Shown here: piece by piece, positions 18,847 to 28,065 of the stretch
How the letters are laid out: every line of letters begins with the position of its first letter
Numbering within the stretch: position 1 is the first letter of the stretch
Assembly (NCBI RefSeq): GCF_036013745.1
Contig: NZ_CP107880.1
Span: forward strand, 9,424,001 to 9,488,000
DNA: 64,000 bases
Direction of reading: 5' to 3'
From: Streptomyces sp. NBC_00483
GTDB lineage: Bacteria > Actinomycetota > Actinomycetes > Streptomycetales > Streptomycetaceae
Position numbers and translations under genes: made by a program
The notes under the pieces: model-generated
The model's input: only the letters and a program-made list of their open reading frames with translations
Told to the model about the DNA's origin: nothing
Databases searched by the model: none

Positions 18847-20711
18847 CGGACGGTGCTCCGATCCGGAGCGAGCAGGGCGTCGAAGTCGGTGTAGTAGCGG
18901 CCGGAGGCGAGCGGCCGGCCGAGGAGGACACGCCGGGCGGCGTCGGCGGTGAGTGCTCCGCCGAGCGCGACCCCGCTGGCCAGCTGGGGCCAGGAGCTGT
19001 ACGCGGTGCCGATCAGCGGGATGGCCGCGGCGAGGTCGGGGCTGATCCGGTCGGCGTCGACCATCGCGAGGATGAGGTCGACGGTCTCCTCGAAGGAGAG
19101 CTCTCCGGCCACGTCGGCCGCGCACGTGGCGCCCAACCGGCCGTGCAGCAGCGGCCGTTCGGGCTCGAGGTCGAAGCGCTCGACGTCGAGCAGACCGCGG
19201 TCGTTGGCGTCCATCAGGACGGGGACGCCGAGCGCCCGCGCCCGCTCGCGCGCGGCGAGTTTCACGTACGGGGCGTCGCACTCCTCCACCAACAGGTCGA
19301 TGCCGCCGTCCGCGGTGAAGAACTCCTCCATCACCTCCTCGGTGAGTCCGCCCGGGAAGATCTCGATGTCGAGATAGGGATCGATCTCGTACATCTGACG
19401 GGCCGCGAGCACACACTTGTTGACGCCGACATCGTGCGCGGCGGCCCGCAGCCGGTTGAGGTTGGACAGGCTGAGGGTGTCGAAGTCGGCGAGGCGGTAC
19501 GCGCCGCCGATGCCCTCCATGGCCAGCGTCAGCGCGCTCGCCGAGCCGACCGAGAGGCCGATGACGCCGATCCGGCGGTCGAGGAGGCGCCGCTGCTCGG
19601 GCCGGTCGATCTTGCCCCGGTTGCGGTCGGTGCGCACCATGCGGAACTCGGGCGCGGGCAGCACGTGCACCAGGCGTCCGGACCACGGATGGAAGAACCA
19701 GCTCCCGTACTCCCAGGGCTCGGCGCCGTCCAGCTGCCGCTCGCGGGCGGCGGCCAGTTCGGCCGGGTCGTCGTAACGGGGCCCGGGCTCACGGCTGCGC
19801 ACCAGCTCGGCGATCTGCTGCTCGATGGTGTCGTGCACCTCGCGGACCCGGCCGGAGGCGAGCAGGGCACGCAACTCCCCGGGCTCGTCGACGGGTTCGG
19901 GCCTCCAGGATCGGCGGTCGGGGGCGTGTTCCGTGCGGGCCGAGGCGAGGGCGGCCGCCAGGGTCGCGGGCGCCTCCTCGCGCATCGCTGGCAGGTCCAG
20001 ACGTACCGTTTCGGCGTCCACGACCAGCTGCGGGAAGAGATCGGTGTACTCGGCGACCAGGTCTGAGTAGTCACCGGCCGCATCCCCGATCCGGCACATG
20101 AGCAGCACCACGTCCTCGGTGTAGTGCTCGACGTACCGCCGCGTTCCGGCCACCGGACGGAAACCGAACCGGGCGTGGAAGGCGTCCTGCCCGTCCTTCG
20201 TCCCGGACGTGCCCACCATCGCCTTCGCGCCCAGGTGCCGCGCGGCGGCCAGCGCGAGCGCGTTGAGCTGGACGCCCAGGCCCAGCTTGCGGGCGTGGTG
20301 CTCGACGACGAGCCGGCTGTGCTCGTACGTCTCGCCCGTGCCGAGACCGCTGTCCAGGAGCAGCCGCGCGTACGCCTCCGCGCCCAGGTACTCGCGGGAC
20401 TGGAAACGCTCCCCGGTGTCGGGCGTGGACAGCCGGACGTACCCGAGCGGCGGGCCCTCGGCGGTGCGCCGCCCGACGAAGTGCCAGGCACCGAAGTCCA
20501 GGTGCTGGTCGTCCACATGGTCGCCCGAGGTGGTGCGGAAGTCCGGACGGCGGCCGTTGTCGTACAGGATCCGGGCGCGCAGTTCGCGCACCCGGTCCAC
20601 GAGTGCGGTGCCGGTGGGGCGGCGGGCGCCGTCGGCGGGCACCCGGAAGGCGGTGAGGTGCCAGGGGCGGGAGGGCGCGGCGGAGCGACGGCCGAGAAGG
20701 TCGGCGTTCAT
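18843..20711 (-). CDS. GNAT acyltransferase / E1-like (ThiF) adenylating enzyme fusion
   Basis: A 622-residue fusion. Residues about 20-215 resemble a GNAT or autoinducer-synthase-like acyltransferase (PPLGYVRLSTPDTG, EHSRLVVEHHARKLGLG, HARFGFRPV). Residues about 365-560 form an E1-like Rossmann domain: RIGVIGLSVGS (380-390), ADFDTLSLSNLNR (acid 409-411, Asn417 and Arg420), Lys432 and Asp478 in LLVEECDAP, so ATP-binding and adenylation residues are retained. The family resembles mycobacterial MoeY-type ThiF proteins but lacks a nitroreductase domain. ATG 20711 has GGAGG nine bases upstream. It likely adenylates a carboxylate or peptide and works with the adjacent ketosynthase; substrate unknown. 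Confidence 0.8.
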   Translation of the reverse strand: MNADLLGRRSAAPSRPWHLTAFRVPADGARRPTGTALVDRVRELRARILYDNGRRPDFRTTSGDHVDDQHLDFGAWHFVGRRTAEGPPLGYVRLSTPDTGERFQSREYLGAEAYARLLLDSGLGTGETYEHSRLVVEHHARKLGLGVQLNALALAAARHLGAKAMVGTSGTKDGQDAFHARFGFRPVAGTRRYVEHYTEDVVLLMCRIGDAAGDYSDLVAEYTDLFPQLVVDAETVRLDLPAMREEAPATLAAALASARTEHAPDRRSWRPEPVDEPGELRALLASGRVREVHDTIEQQIAELVRSREPGPRYDDPAELAAARERQLDGAEPWEYGSWFFHPWSGRLVHVLPAPEFRMVRTDRNRGKIDRPEQRRLLDRRIGVIGLSVGSASALTLAMEGIGGAYRLADFDTLSLSNLNRLRAAAHDVGVNKCVLAARQMYEIDPYLDIEIFPGGLTEEVMEEFFTADGGIDLLVEECDAPYVKLAARERARALGVPVLMDANDRGLLDVERFDLEPERPLLHGRLGATCAADVAGELSFEETVDLILAMVDADRISPDLAAAIPLIGTAYSSWPQLASGVALGGALTADAARRVLLGRPLASGRYYTDFDALLAPDRSTVR

Positions 20712-21018
20712 CGGTGAGGGGTCCTCCGAGAGGAGCAAATGTGACGGTGTGTGCATGCAGTGAGCGGACAGTGAACGTTCGCTATTGCGTGATCGTCGCA
20801 GAGGCCGTTGCGTGAAGGGTGTCCTGCGTGTGGAGGCCACCTTGTTGGGTGTGGCTGTTCGCGATGAAGGCGCAGGTCAGCGGCGGGAGTGGAGGGGGTG
20901 GCCCGGTTCGGGTCCGAGGAAGACACCTTGCCGGAAGAGGTAGTTGACGGTGGCCGCGGTTGACGTGGTTCGGCCGATCGAGTAGCCGCCCCGACGCGGT
21001 GGTCTGCCTCGGGGGAGC
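20712..21018. other. Intergenic region before GNAT-E1 gene
   Basis: No gene recognised. It carries a near-palindrome AGTGAACGTTCGCT at 20770-20783 (one mismatched pair), about 60 bases upstream of the GNAT-E1 start, as a possible TetR-type operator; the rest shows no clear structure. Confidence 0.35.
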
Positions 21019-21069
21019 ACACACCAGTGGGGCACCCGGCGAACTCCGCCGACTGCCCCACTGGTGTGT
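21019..21069. terminator. Long hairpin terminator
   Basis: Perfect 16-bp arms (21019-21034 and 21054-21069), with an inner CGGCG/CGCCG pair in the loop, 12 bases beyond the stop of the monooxygenase-esterase gene on the minus strand. Confidence 0.85.
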
Positions 21070-21080
21070 CACCGGCACCC

Positions 21081-23699
21081 TCACCCGTTCACATGCCGCC
21101 CGAGCGCCCCGATGAAGTCACGGAAGTACGCCTGGGTCACGCGGGCGTCCGGCACCATGTCGTACGCGTGGAACGCCCCCGGATACACGTGCAGTTCGGT
21201 CGGTACCCCGGCGCGGATCAGGCGCGTGGCGTACGTGACGTCCTCCTCCAGGAAGAGGTCGAGCGCGCCGACGCTGAGGTAGGTGGGTGGCAGGCCCGCG
21301 ACCGACTCGACGCGGGCCGCGGCGGCGTAGGGGGAGACGTCGCTCCCGCCGGGCTCATGGCCGAGGAGGGACGTCCAGCCGAAGCGGTTGTCGGCCGGGG
21401 TCCAGATGAACTCGCCCGCGTGCGGGTGGGCGTCGACCGTGCTGGAGGTGCGGTCGTCGAGCATCGGATAGATGAGGAGCTGGAACGAGACGGGTATCTC
21501 GCCCCGGTCGCGGGCCAGGAGCGTGAGGGCCGCGGCGAGCCCGCCACCGGCGCTCGCGCCCCCGATCACGATGCGTTCGCGGTCGACGCCGAGTTCGGCG
21601 GCCTGGTCGTGCACCCAGCGCAGGGCGGCGTAGCAGTCGTGCACCTGCCCGGGCGCCCGGGTCTCGGGGGCGAGCCGGTAGTCGACCGAGACGATCTGGA
21701 CGCCGGTCTCGGTGGCGATCCGTCGGCACAGGAGCTCGTCGGCGTCGGCGGCGCCGAGTACGTAGCCGCCGCCGTGGATCCATACGAGGGCGGAAGTGGT
21801 GGACGTGGTGCGGGACTTGGGCTCGTAGTGGAGGACGCGGACCTCGGGGTCGTCGTCCTCAAAGCCTGGTACCCGCCGCTCGGTCGTGGTGATGTCCGGG
21901 AAGAGCGCCTGCGGGTCGGGGGCGTCCGGCGCTCGGGGGACCTCGCGGACCAACGGCAGCACCTCCGGGCTCAGTTGCAGCGGCGGGAAGACGTCCAGGA
22001 TCGGCGCGATCTCGGGGTCGACCAGGTGGCGGGTCCCGGCCGCCGGACGGGGGCGTGCGGTGCGGGTGAGGGCGAAGCCGCGATAGCCGTCCTCGGCGAC
22101 CTCGTCGCAGATGTCCCGGTAGGGGCCGACCCCGCCGACGTACGGCATGAAGATGCGGGGCTTTCCGGGGACGTTGGCGCCCATGTACCAGGACGCGGCC
22201 CGCGGGTAGAGGGTCGCCTGCGCCGCCTCGTTGACGTGGTCGACCCACTTGTCCTGGGCGTCGCGATCGGCCTCGATCCGGACGACGCCGGTGCGGCGCG
22301 CGTGGTCGATCGCGTCGGTGATCCAGTCCACGTGCTGCTCGATGGAGACGATCATGTTACTGAGGACCGATGGGCTCCCCGGCGCGGTGATCATGAACAA
22401 GTTGGGGAAACCGGCCGACGCGACCCCGAGGTACGTGCGTGGCCCGGCGGCCCACTCCTCGCGCAACGGGACACCGTCGAGGCCGCGGATGTCGAGCGCG
22501 TCGAGCGGCCCGGTCATGGCGTCGTACCCGGTGGCGAAGACGATGGCGTCCACGGTGTGATCGACGCCGCCGACCCGGAGGCCGTGGGGTGTGATGCGCT
22601 CGATCGCCTTGTCACCCAGGCCGACCAGGGTCACGTTGTCGCGGTTGTACGTCGCGAAGTAGCCGGTGTCGACGCAGATGCGCTTGGTGCCGATGGGGTG
22701 GTTCGTCGGGCAGAGGAGTTCGGCGACGGCCGGGTCGTCGACGATGGCGCGGATGCGGTCGCGTACGTAGTCGGCCGAGACTTGGTTGGCCGACTCGTCG
22801 ATCGAGGTGTCCTCGAAGGCACCCATGAAGGTCGTGCCGCCATGGGCCCAGCGCTGGTCGAGTTCGGCGGTGCGGCGGGCCTCGTCGAGGTCGAGCGCGT
22901 TGCCCAGCGGTGGCGGCACGACGACTCCGGAGGCCGAGGCGCGGGCCTCGGCGCGCAGCTCGCGGTAGCCGGCCTTCACGCGACGCTGCTCGTCGGGCTC
23001 GAGCGGCCTGTTGTTCGCTGGTACGGAGAAGTTCGGGGTGCGCTGGAAGACGGTGACGTGCGCGGCCTGCTCGGCGATCACCGGGATGGCCTGGATGCCG
23101 GAGGATCCCGTGCCGATGACGGCGACGTGCCGCCCGCTGAAGTCGACGCCCTCGTGCGGCCAGCGGCCGGTGTGGAACGTGGGCCCGGTGAAGGAGTCGA
23201 GGCCCGCGAAGTCCGGGACGCGGGAGGCGGACAGACAGCCGACGGCCGTGACGAGGTACGAGGCGCTCGCCCGGCGCCCGTCCTCCAGCGTCACGGTCCA
23301 GGTATCGGCCCCCGCGTCGTAATCGGCGCCCCGCACCGAGGTGTTGAACTCGATGTCCCCGCGCAGATCGAAGCGGTCGGCGACGTGGTCGGCGTAGCGG
23401 AGGATCTCGGGCTGGGACGGGTAGCGCTCGGTCCACTCCCACTCCTGCTGCAATTCCTCGGAGAAGGAGTACGAGTAGTACATCGACTCGACGTCGCACC
23501 GGGCGCCCGGATACCGGTTCCAGTACCAGGTGCCGCCCACGCCGCCACCGCGCTCAAAGACCCGCACCCGCAGGCCGAGATCGTCGCGGAGCCGGTGCAG
23601 GAGATACATGCCGGCGAAACCGGCTCCGATGACGATGGCGTCGTACTGAGTGGTCCGAGGGGTCCGATCGGTGTTCGGCGTCTGCTGCATGGGCGTCAC
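21081..23699 (-). CDS. Baeyer-Villiger monooxygenase fused to HSL-type esterase
   Basis: An 872-residue natural fusion. The N-terminal flavin enzyme has GAGFAG (25-30), the type I BVMO fingerprint FTGPTFHTGRWP (F170, H176, W180, P181) and a second nucleotide motif GTGSSG (196-201). Residues about 637-872 are an alpha/beta hydrolase of the hormone-sensitive-lipase class with HGGG oxyanion loop (642-645), nucleophile Ser716 in GGASAGGG, Asp814 and His844. One polypeptide could therefore oxidise a ketone to an ester and then hydrolyse it. GTG 23699 is chosen over GTG 23744 and ATG 23690 because GGGAGG lies five bases ahead of it. It follows the PucR gene by 75 bases and ends at a strong terminator. 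Confidence 0.88.
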   Translation of the reverse strand: MTPMQQTPNTDRTPRTTQYDAIVIGAGFAGMYLLHRLRDDLGLRVRVFERGGGVGGTWYWNRYPGARCDVESMYYSYSFSEELQQEWEWTERYPSQPEILRYADHVADRFDLRGDIEFNTSVRGADYDAGADTWTVTLEDGRRASASYLVTAVGCLSASRVPDFAGLDSFTGPTFHTGRWPHEGVDFSGRHVAVIGTGSSGIQAIPVIAEQAAHVTVFQRTPNFSVPANNRPLEPDEQRRVKAGYRELRAEARASASGVVVPPPLGNALDLDEARRTAELDQRWAHGGTTFMGAFEDTSIDESANQVSADYVRDRIRAIVDDPAVAELLCPTNHPIGTKRICVDTGYFATYNRDNVTLVGLGDKAIERITPHGLRVGGVDHTVDAIVFATGYDAMTGPLDALDIRGLDGVPLREEWAAGPRTYLGVASAGFPNLFMITAPGSPSVLSNMIVSIEQHVDWITDAIDHARRTGVVRIEADRDAQDKWVDHVNEAAQATLYPRAASWYMGANVPGKPRIFMPYVGGVGPYRDICDEVAEDGYRGFALTRTARPRPAAGTRHLVDPEIAPILDVFPPLQLSPEVLPLVREVPRAPDAPDPQALFPDITTTERRVPGFEDDDPEVRVLHYEPKSRTTSTTSALVWIHGGGYVLGAADADELLCRRIATETGVQIVSVDYRLAPETRAPGQVHDCYAALRWVHDQAAELGVDRERIVIGGASAGGGLAAALTLLARDRGEIPVSFQLLIYPMLDDRTSSTVDAHPHAGEFIWTPADNRFGWTSLLGHEPGGSDVSPYAAAARVESVAGLPPTYLSVGALDLFLEEDVTYATRLIRAGVPTELHVYPGAFHAYDMVPDARVTQAYFRDFIGALGRHVNG

Positions 23700-23774
23700 C
23701 ACTCCCTCCCCGGCGACATGGCCGGGCTCGGTTGGGTCGATCACCAGCAGGATCGGCAGAACGTGTGACGCACG

Positions 23775-24911
23775 TCATTGGGCAGGTGGCTCGGTTGACG
23801 AGCCATCTGCCCCGCCCGCCGTGGGATCCGCCCGATACAGATCACCGGACTCCTGCAGCCGCCGCAGCACCAGGGCGAGGAAGAGCCGGGTGCGCCCGTA
23901 CGGTTCGGTGAAGCTGAAGCCGAGGTAGCGCTGGGCGCGTTCGACCCGGTACGCCACCGAGTTGTGGTGCCGGTGCAGCAGGCGGGCGGCCTTGCGGACG
24001 GAGTCGGTGGCGGCGACCGCTTCGAGGCACACCAGCATGTCGTCCCCGTGGTCGTCGACCAGCCGGCCGAGCTGCCGCACATCGGGCACGGGGGCGATCT
24101 GCTCGGCGCTCAACGTCTCGGCGAGCAGCGCGTACCCGCCGAGCCGTGCCGCGTCGACGAGCGTGGCCTCCTCGACGCCGTACGGCCCACGCGCCCGCGT
24201 GCTGGGCCGGGCGAACCGCAGCGCGGTCCGGGCCAGTTGCCACGCCTGTGGCGCGTCCGCGGCGGGACAGGGCCCGGCGAACGCCGCGCGGGCCCCGACC
24301 GGCACACCGGGAACATCGCCGGGATCGAGCTCCTTCGCGACGACCAACTGCACGGCGCCGACGGGGGCGTGGAGCACGACGGGCGTAAGCCCCCGCAGCC
24401 CGTCGACGAACGCCCCGGCCACGCCGGGCGGCCCCGCCAGCGCGAACACCGTCACGACCGACGCCTCGCCGAACCCGAGCCGCAGCCACGTCCGGGCCCG
24501 CTCCGACGCGTCGACGCCACCATCGACAACGGACCGCAGTGCGACGCCGTCCGCGACCGGACGAGCCGCCGGAACCCGCCCCAGCAGAGCAACCTTCGCC
24601 CCGATCCCGAGCCGCCGCAGCAGCAGCGTGGTCTCGGCTTCGGTCAGGGGGAGGCCGGCGGTGTCGATCCAGATCTGTCCGGTGCCGGGCAGCTCGCGCG
24701 TCACCAACCGACCGGGAACGGCCTGCTCCGGATCGCCGGCCGGACGACCGTCGGGAACCGCCGTCCGGACCTCGCCCTGCACGGTACGGATCCCGACGGC
24801 GCGCCCGAGGGCGTCGGCGGTGCGCTCCAGAAGAACGCCCAGGTCCGCGTCGGACTCGGCCAGCTCGTCGACGAGCCGCAGGACCGCTTCGAGGTCGAGC
24901 GGGTGTGACAC
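23775..24911 (-). CDS. PucR-family regulator (C-terminal HTH)
   Basis: A 378-residue regulator. Its C-terminal helix-turn-helix (about 305-370; DSVRKAARLLHRHHNSVAYR) is the PucR/CdaR type, and the preceding region is GGDEF-like/GAF-like with no recognised ligand pocket. GTG 24911 starts eight bases beyond the stop of the second sugar permease, making this the last gene of the pfkB-sugar ABC operon. The sequence does not show its ligand; position suggests feedback on sugar uptake. Confidence 0.85.
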   Translation of the reverse strand: MSHPLDLEAVLRLVDELAESDADLGVLLERTADALGRAVGIRTVQGEVRTAVPDGRPAGDPEQAVPGRLVTRELPGTGQIWIDTAGLPLTEAETTLLLRRLGIGAKVALLGRVPAARPVADGVALRSVVDGGVDASERARTWLRLGFGEASVVTVFALAGPPGVAGAFVDGLRGLTPVVLHAPVGAVQLVVAKELDPGDVPGVPVGARAAFAGPCPAADAPQAWQLARTALRFARPSTRARGPYGVEEATLVDAARLGGYALLAETLSAEQIAPVPDVRQLGRLVDDHGDDMLVCLEAVAATDSVRKAARLLHRHHNSVAYRVERAQRYLGFSFTEPYGRTRLFLALVLRRLQESGDLYRADPTAGGADGSSTEPPAQ

Positions 24912-24919
24912 GGCGCCCC

Positions 24920-25741
24920 CTACTCCTTCACCGCCCCACTCAACATCCCCTCGATGAACTTCCGCTGCAACGCCACATACACGACCACCACCGGCAACGC
25001 GATCAGCGCGGACGCCGCCGCCAGCAGCGTCGTGTCCGCGCTCTGTTGGCCTTGGAAGAAGGCGAGGCCCAGGGGGACCGTGCGGAGGGACTCGTCGCTG
25101 ATCATGACCAGGGCCATCAGGAACTCGTTCCACGTCCACATGAACGTGATCACGATGAGCGTGGTGATGGCCGGGCGGCCCATCGGGACGAGGATGCGCC
25201 AGAGCGTGGTCCAGGTGTTCGCGCCGTCGACGCGCGCCGCCTCGATCACCGAGCGCGTGCTGTTCATGAAGTACGTGCGCATCCAGAACACACCGAAGGC
25301 CAGGGACTGCGCGGTCTGCGGGAGGATCAGCGCCCAGTAGGTGTCCGTGAGGTGGAAGTAGCGGAGGTCGAAGTAGAGCGGGACGACCAGCGCCTCCTGA
25401 GGGAGCGTGAGGCCCAGGACGAACAGGTAGAAGAGCAGCGTCGAGCCGCGGAAGCGCATCGTGCCGAAGGCGTACGCGGCCAGGATGGACAACACCGTCG
25501 AGGCCGTCACCACGACCAGCGTCACCAGGACCGAGTTCCCGAGGTACGTGCCGAAGTGGCCGCGCTGCCAAGCCTGTTGGAAGTTGGACCAGTGGAGGGT
25601 GTCCGGGAGGGCGAAGCCGCCGCCCACCGAGTTCGGGGAGGAGAAGGCGGTGGAGAGGATGCCGATCACCGGGGTCAGTGCCAGGACCGCGAAGAGCGCC
25701 AGGATCGCGTACGTGGCCGTGCGTTCGATGCGCGAGGTCAT
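24920..25741 (-). CDS. Sugar ABC transporter permease, MalG type
   Basis: A 273-residue permease with six hydrophobic segments and the EAA loop EAARVDGANTWTTLWRILVP facing the ATPase. It begins ATGA-overlapped with the MalF-type gene and ends eight bases before the PucR gene. This is a CUT1-class carbohydrate importer component; no ATPase is encoded here, as in many Streptomyces sugar importers that share the ATPase MsiK. Confidence 0.94.
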   Translation of the reverse strand: MTSRIERTATYAILALFAVLALTPVIGILSTAFSSPNSVGGGFALPDTLHWSNFQQAWQRGHFGTYLGNSVLVTLVVVTASTVLSILAAYAFGTMRFRGSTLLFYLFVLGLTLPQEALVVPLYFDLRYFHLTDTYWALILPQTAQSLAFGVFWMRTYFMNSTRSVIEAARVDGANTWTTLWRILVPMGRPAITTLIVITFMWTWNEFLMALVMISDESLRTVPLGLAFFQGQQSADTTLLAAASALIALPVVVVYVALQRKFIEGMLSGAVKE

Positions 25742-26637
25742 GCGCGGCGCCCTTCGACGAGACGGGAGACCGTGACGGTCAGGGCGAAGATGAGGACGGT
25801 GAGTGCCACGCCGATGGCGGCCGCCGAGCCGACCTCGTTCAGTTCGAAGGCGCGGTGGTAGACCTCGTAGGCCGGAACGGAGGTGGCATTGCCGGGGCCG
25901 CCGCCCGTGGTGATGTAGATCAGGTCGAAGTTCCGCAGGCCCGCGATGATCGTGAGGGTCAGGGCGACGGAGATCTCGCCCCGTAGTCCGGGCAGTGTCA
26001 CCGCGAAGAACTCCCGTACCGCGCCCGCTCCGTCGAGTCGCGCCGCCTCGTACAGCTCGCGCGGGATGCGTTGCGCTCCGGCGAGGAAGAGGACCATGCA
26101 CAGGCCGGTCATGACCCACGTACCGACGACGCCCACGGCGGGCAGTGCCCATGTGTCGTCGCCCAGCCACGGGCGGGCCAGGCCGTCGAGTCCGACGGCC
26201 CGCAGGGCGTCGTTGAGCAGGCCGTCGGGCGCCAGGATCGAGCGCCAGGCCACACCGACGACGACCATGGCCAGGACCTGCGGCAGGAACAGCACCGTAC
26301 GGAAGAAGGTCAGGCCGCGGACCCGGATGCGGGACATCGTCGCCGCGAGCAGCAGGCCGATGACCACCGGCAGTGCCGCGTAGAAGACCAGCAGGATGAG
26401 TGCGTGGCCGAAGGGGGCGCGAAGCGTCGGGTCCGTGAAGAGTGCCGTGTAGTTGTCCAGGCCTGCGGACGTGGCCCGGGTCAGGCCGTCCCAGTGGAGG
26501 AAGGAGAGACCCACCGCCTGGCCGAAGGGGTAGAGGAGGAACAGGCCGTAGACGGCCAGTGCGGGCAGGACGTAGAGGTAGCCGATGGAGCGGGGTTCGC
26601 CGGGGGCCCGGCTCGTGGATGTGGGTTTGCCTTTCAC
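25738..26637 (-). CDS. Sugar ABC transporter permease, MalF type
   Basis: A 299-residue permease starting at GTG 26637, which overlaps the binding-protein stop by four bases. The SIGYLYVLPALAVYGLFLL helix opens the membrane domain, and ELYEAARLDGAGAVREFF is the EAA loop. Upstream open codons belong to a shadow of the binding-protein gene and are rejected. It pairs with the MalG-type permease. Confidence 0.94.
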   Translation of the reverse strand: MKGKPTSTSRAPGEPRSIGYLYVLPALAVYGLFLLYPFGQAVGLSFLHWDGLTRATSAGLDNYTALFTDPTLRAPFGHALILLVFYAALPVVIGLLLAATMSRIRVRGLTFFRTVLFLPQVLAMVVVGVAWRSILAPDGLLNDALRAVGLDGLARPWLGDDTWALPAVGVVGTWVMTGLCMVLFLAGAQRIPRELYEAARLDGAGAVREFFAVTLPGLRGEISVALTLTIIAGLRNFDLIYITTGGGPGNATSVPAYEVYHRAFELNEVGSAAAIGVALTVLIFALTVTVSRLVEGRRA

Positions 26638-28046
26638 GAGTCCGACGCTCCCGAACTGGCCTTGCCCTGTTGCTTCTTGATGAACGGGGCGTAGTCGGAC
26701 TGGAGTTTGCGGGCGAAGTTCCGCGGCGAGGCCTTGCCCGCGATGAGGTCCTGAAGGGCCGCCGAGCTCGTGTCGTAGAACGTGGGCGTCGCGTAGTCCA
26801 GGTACGGGACCAGACCGTCCGCCGACGTCAACTGACGCCAAGCGTCGACCATTTGGCCGTCGGGGGACTTCGGGTCGAGGGCGTCCGCCGCCTTCCCGGG
26901 GACCGCAGGCAGCACGCCGTTCCGCGTCATCACGTCCGCCGCGTGCTCGCTGGTGATGAAGTCCAGGTACGCGGCCGCGACCTCGGGGTGTGCGGAGCGC
27001 GAGGTGACCGACCATGCCAGGCCCTGACCGCCGGTGGTGGCGGGCTTGCCGCCCTCGGTGGCGGGTGGTGGGGGCATGATGCCGAGGTCGTCGCCGAGTC
27101 GCTTCTTCAGGTCGGCCAGCATCCACGTACCGGTGATCGTGTACGCGCCCTGCCCGGCCATGAACTTCTTGTTGGCGTCGTCGTAGCCGAGCCCGTTGGC
27201 GTCCTTGGGGAGGTAGCCGCGGTCCAGCCAGTCGGTCAGCGTGGTGGCCGCCTTCGTCGTACGGGACGTGACGAAGCCGTCGCCGCGGCCGAGGACGGTG
27301 TCGCGGGCCTGCGCGGCGCCCTGCTGGTCCTGGAGCATGCCGAAGGTGTGGATCGCGGGCCACTTGTCGAGGTTGCCGAACTGGATCGGGAGCTCGTCCG
27401 CCTTCTTCAGCTCCGCGAGGCTGTCCGTGAACTCGGCCCAGGTGCGCGGGGGTTGGACGCCCGCCTGCTTCAGGACCTTCTTGTTGTAGTAGAGGCCCAC
27501 GAACTCGCCGGTCTGGGAGATCCCGTACAGGCGTCCTGTGCCGAAGCGGCGGGACGCGCCCGGCTCCGCCACGGAGACCCGGTTGAGGTTGAGGAGCGTC
27601 GCCGGGTAGCGGGTGTTCCACTCGTAGATGCCCGCGTAGTTGTCGAGCGGTGTGAGCAGGCCCGCCTCGACGAACGCCACCATGTCCGGGTAGCCCTGGT
27701 TGGCCTGGACGACATCGGGCGGATTGTTGCCGGAAAGGGCCAGTTTGAGCGTCGTCTTGAGGTCGTCGAAGCTCCGCGAGACCCGCTTGATCGTGACGTT
27801 CGGGTACGTGTGCTGGAACTCCTTGTTGAGCTGCTCGATCTCGGCGTTGGTGCCGCCGCGGACCTCCTGGTCCCACACGTGCAGCGTCACGTTCCCGGCC
27901 TTTTTGGGGTCGGGTATGCCGTTGCCGCCGCCCGGTGCGGTGTCACCGGTCACGGCGCCCGAACCGTCGGTGCCCGGTGTGCAGCTCGCGGCGCCGACGG
28001 CGAGGGCGGCCGCGAGCACCGACCGCCGCGTGAATCTTGAGCTCAT
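26634..28046 (-). CDS. Sugar ABC solute-binding lipoprotein
   Basis: A 470-residue family-1 extracellular sugar-binding protein. The N-terminus FTRRSVLAAALAVGAASC combines a twin-arginine-like signal with a lipobox Cys22. The body has the usual two-lobe features (QTGEFVGLYYNKKVLKQAG and the ALSGNNPPDVVQANQGYPD segment). ATG 28046 follows GGAGACACCACC. It lies 19 bases after the pfkB stop. Sugar identity is not visible; a PfkB kinase in the same operon suggests a hexose or pentose phosphorylated after uptake. Confidence 0.92.
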   Translation of the reverse strand: MSSRFTRRSVLAAALAVGAASCTPGTDGSGAVTGDTAPGGGNGIPDPKKAGNVTLHVWDQEVRGGTNAEIEQLNKEFQHTYPNVTIKRVSRSFDDLKTTLKLALSGNNPPDVVQANQGYPDMVAFVEAGLLTPLDNYAGIYEWNTRYPATLLNLNRVSVAEPGASRRFGTGRLYGISQTGEFVGLYYNKKVLKQAGVQPPRTWAEFTDSLAELKKADELPIQFGNLDKWPAIHTFGMLQDQQGAAQARDTVLGRGDGFVTSRTTKAATTLTDWLDRGYLPKDANGLGYDDANKKFMAGQGAYTITGTWMLADLKKRLGDDLGIMPPPPATEGGKPATTGGQGLAWSVTSRSAHPEVAAAYLDFITSEHAADVMTRNGVLPAVPGKAADALDPKSPDGQMVDAWRQLTSADGLVPYLDYATPTFYDTSSAALQDLIAGKASPRNFARKLQSDYAPFIKKQQGKASSGASDS

Positions 28047-28065
28047 GGTGGTGTCTCCGTGTCTC

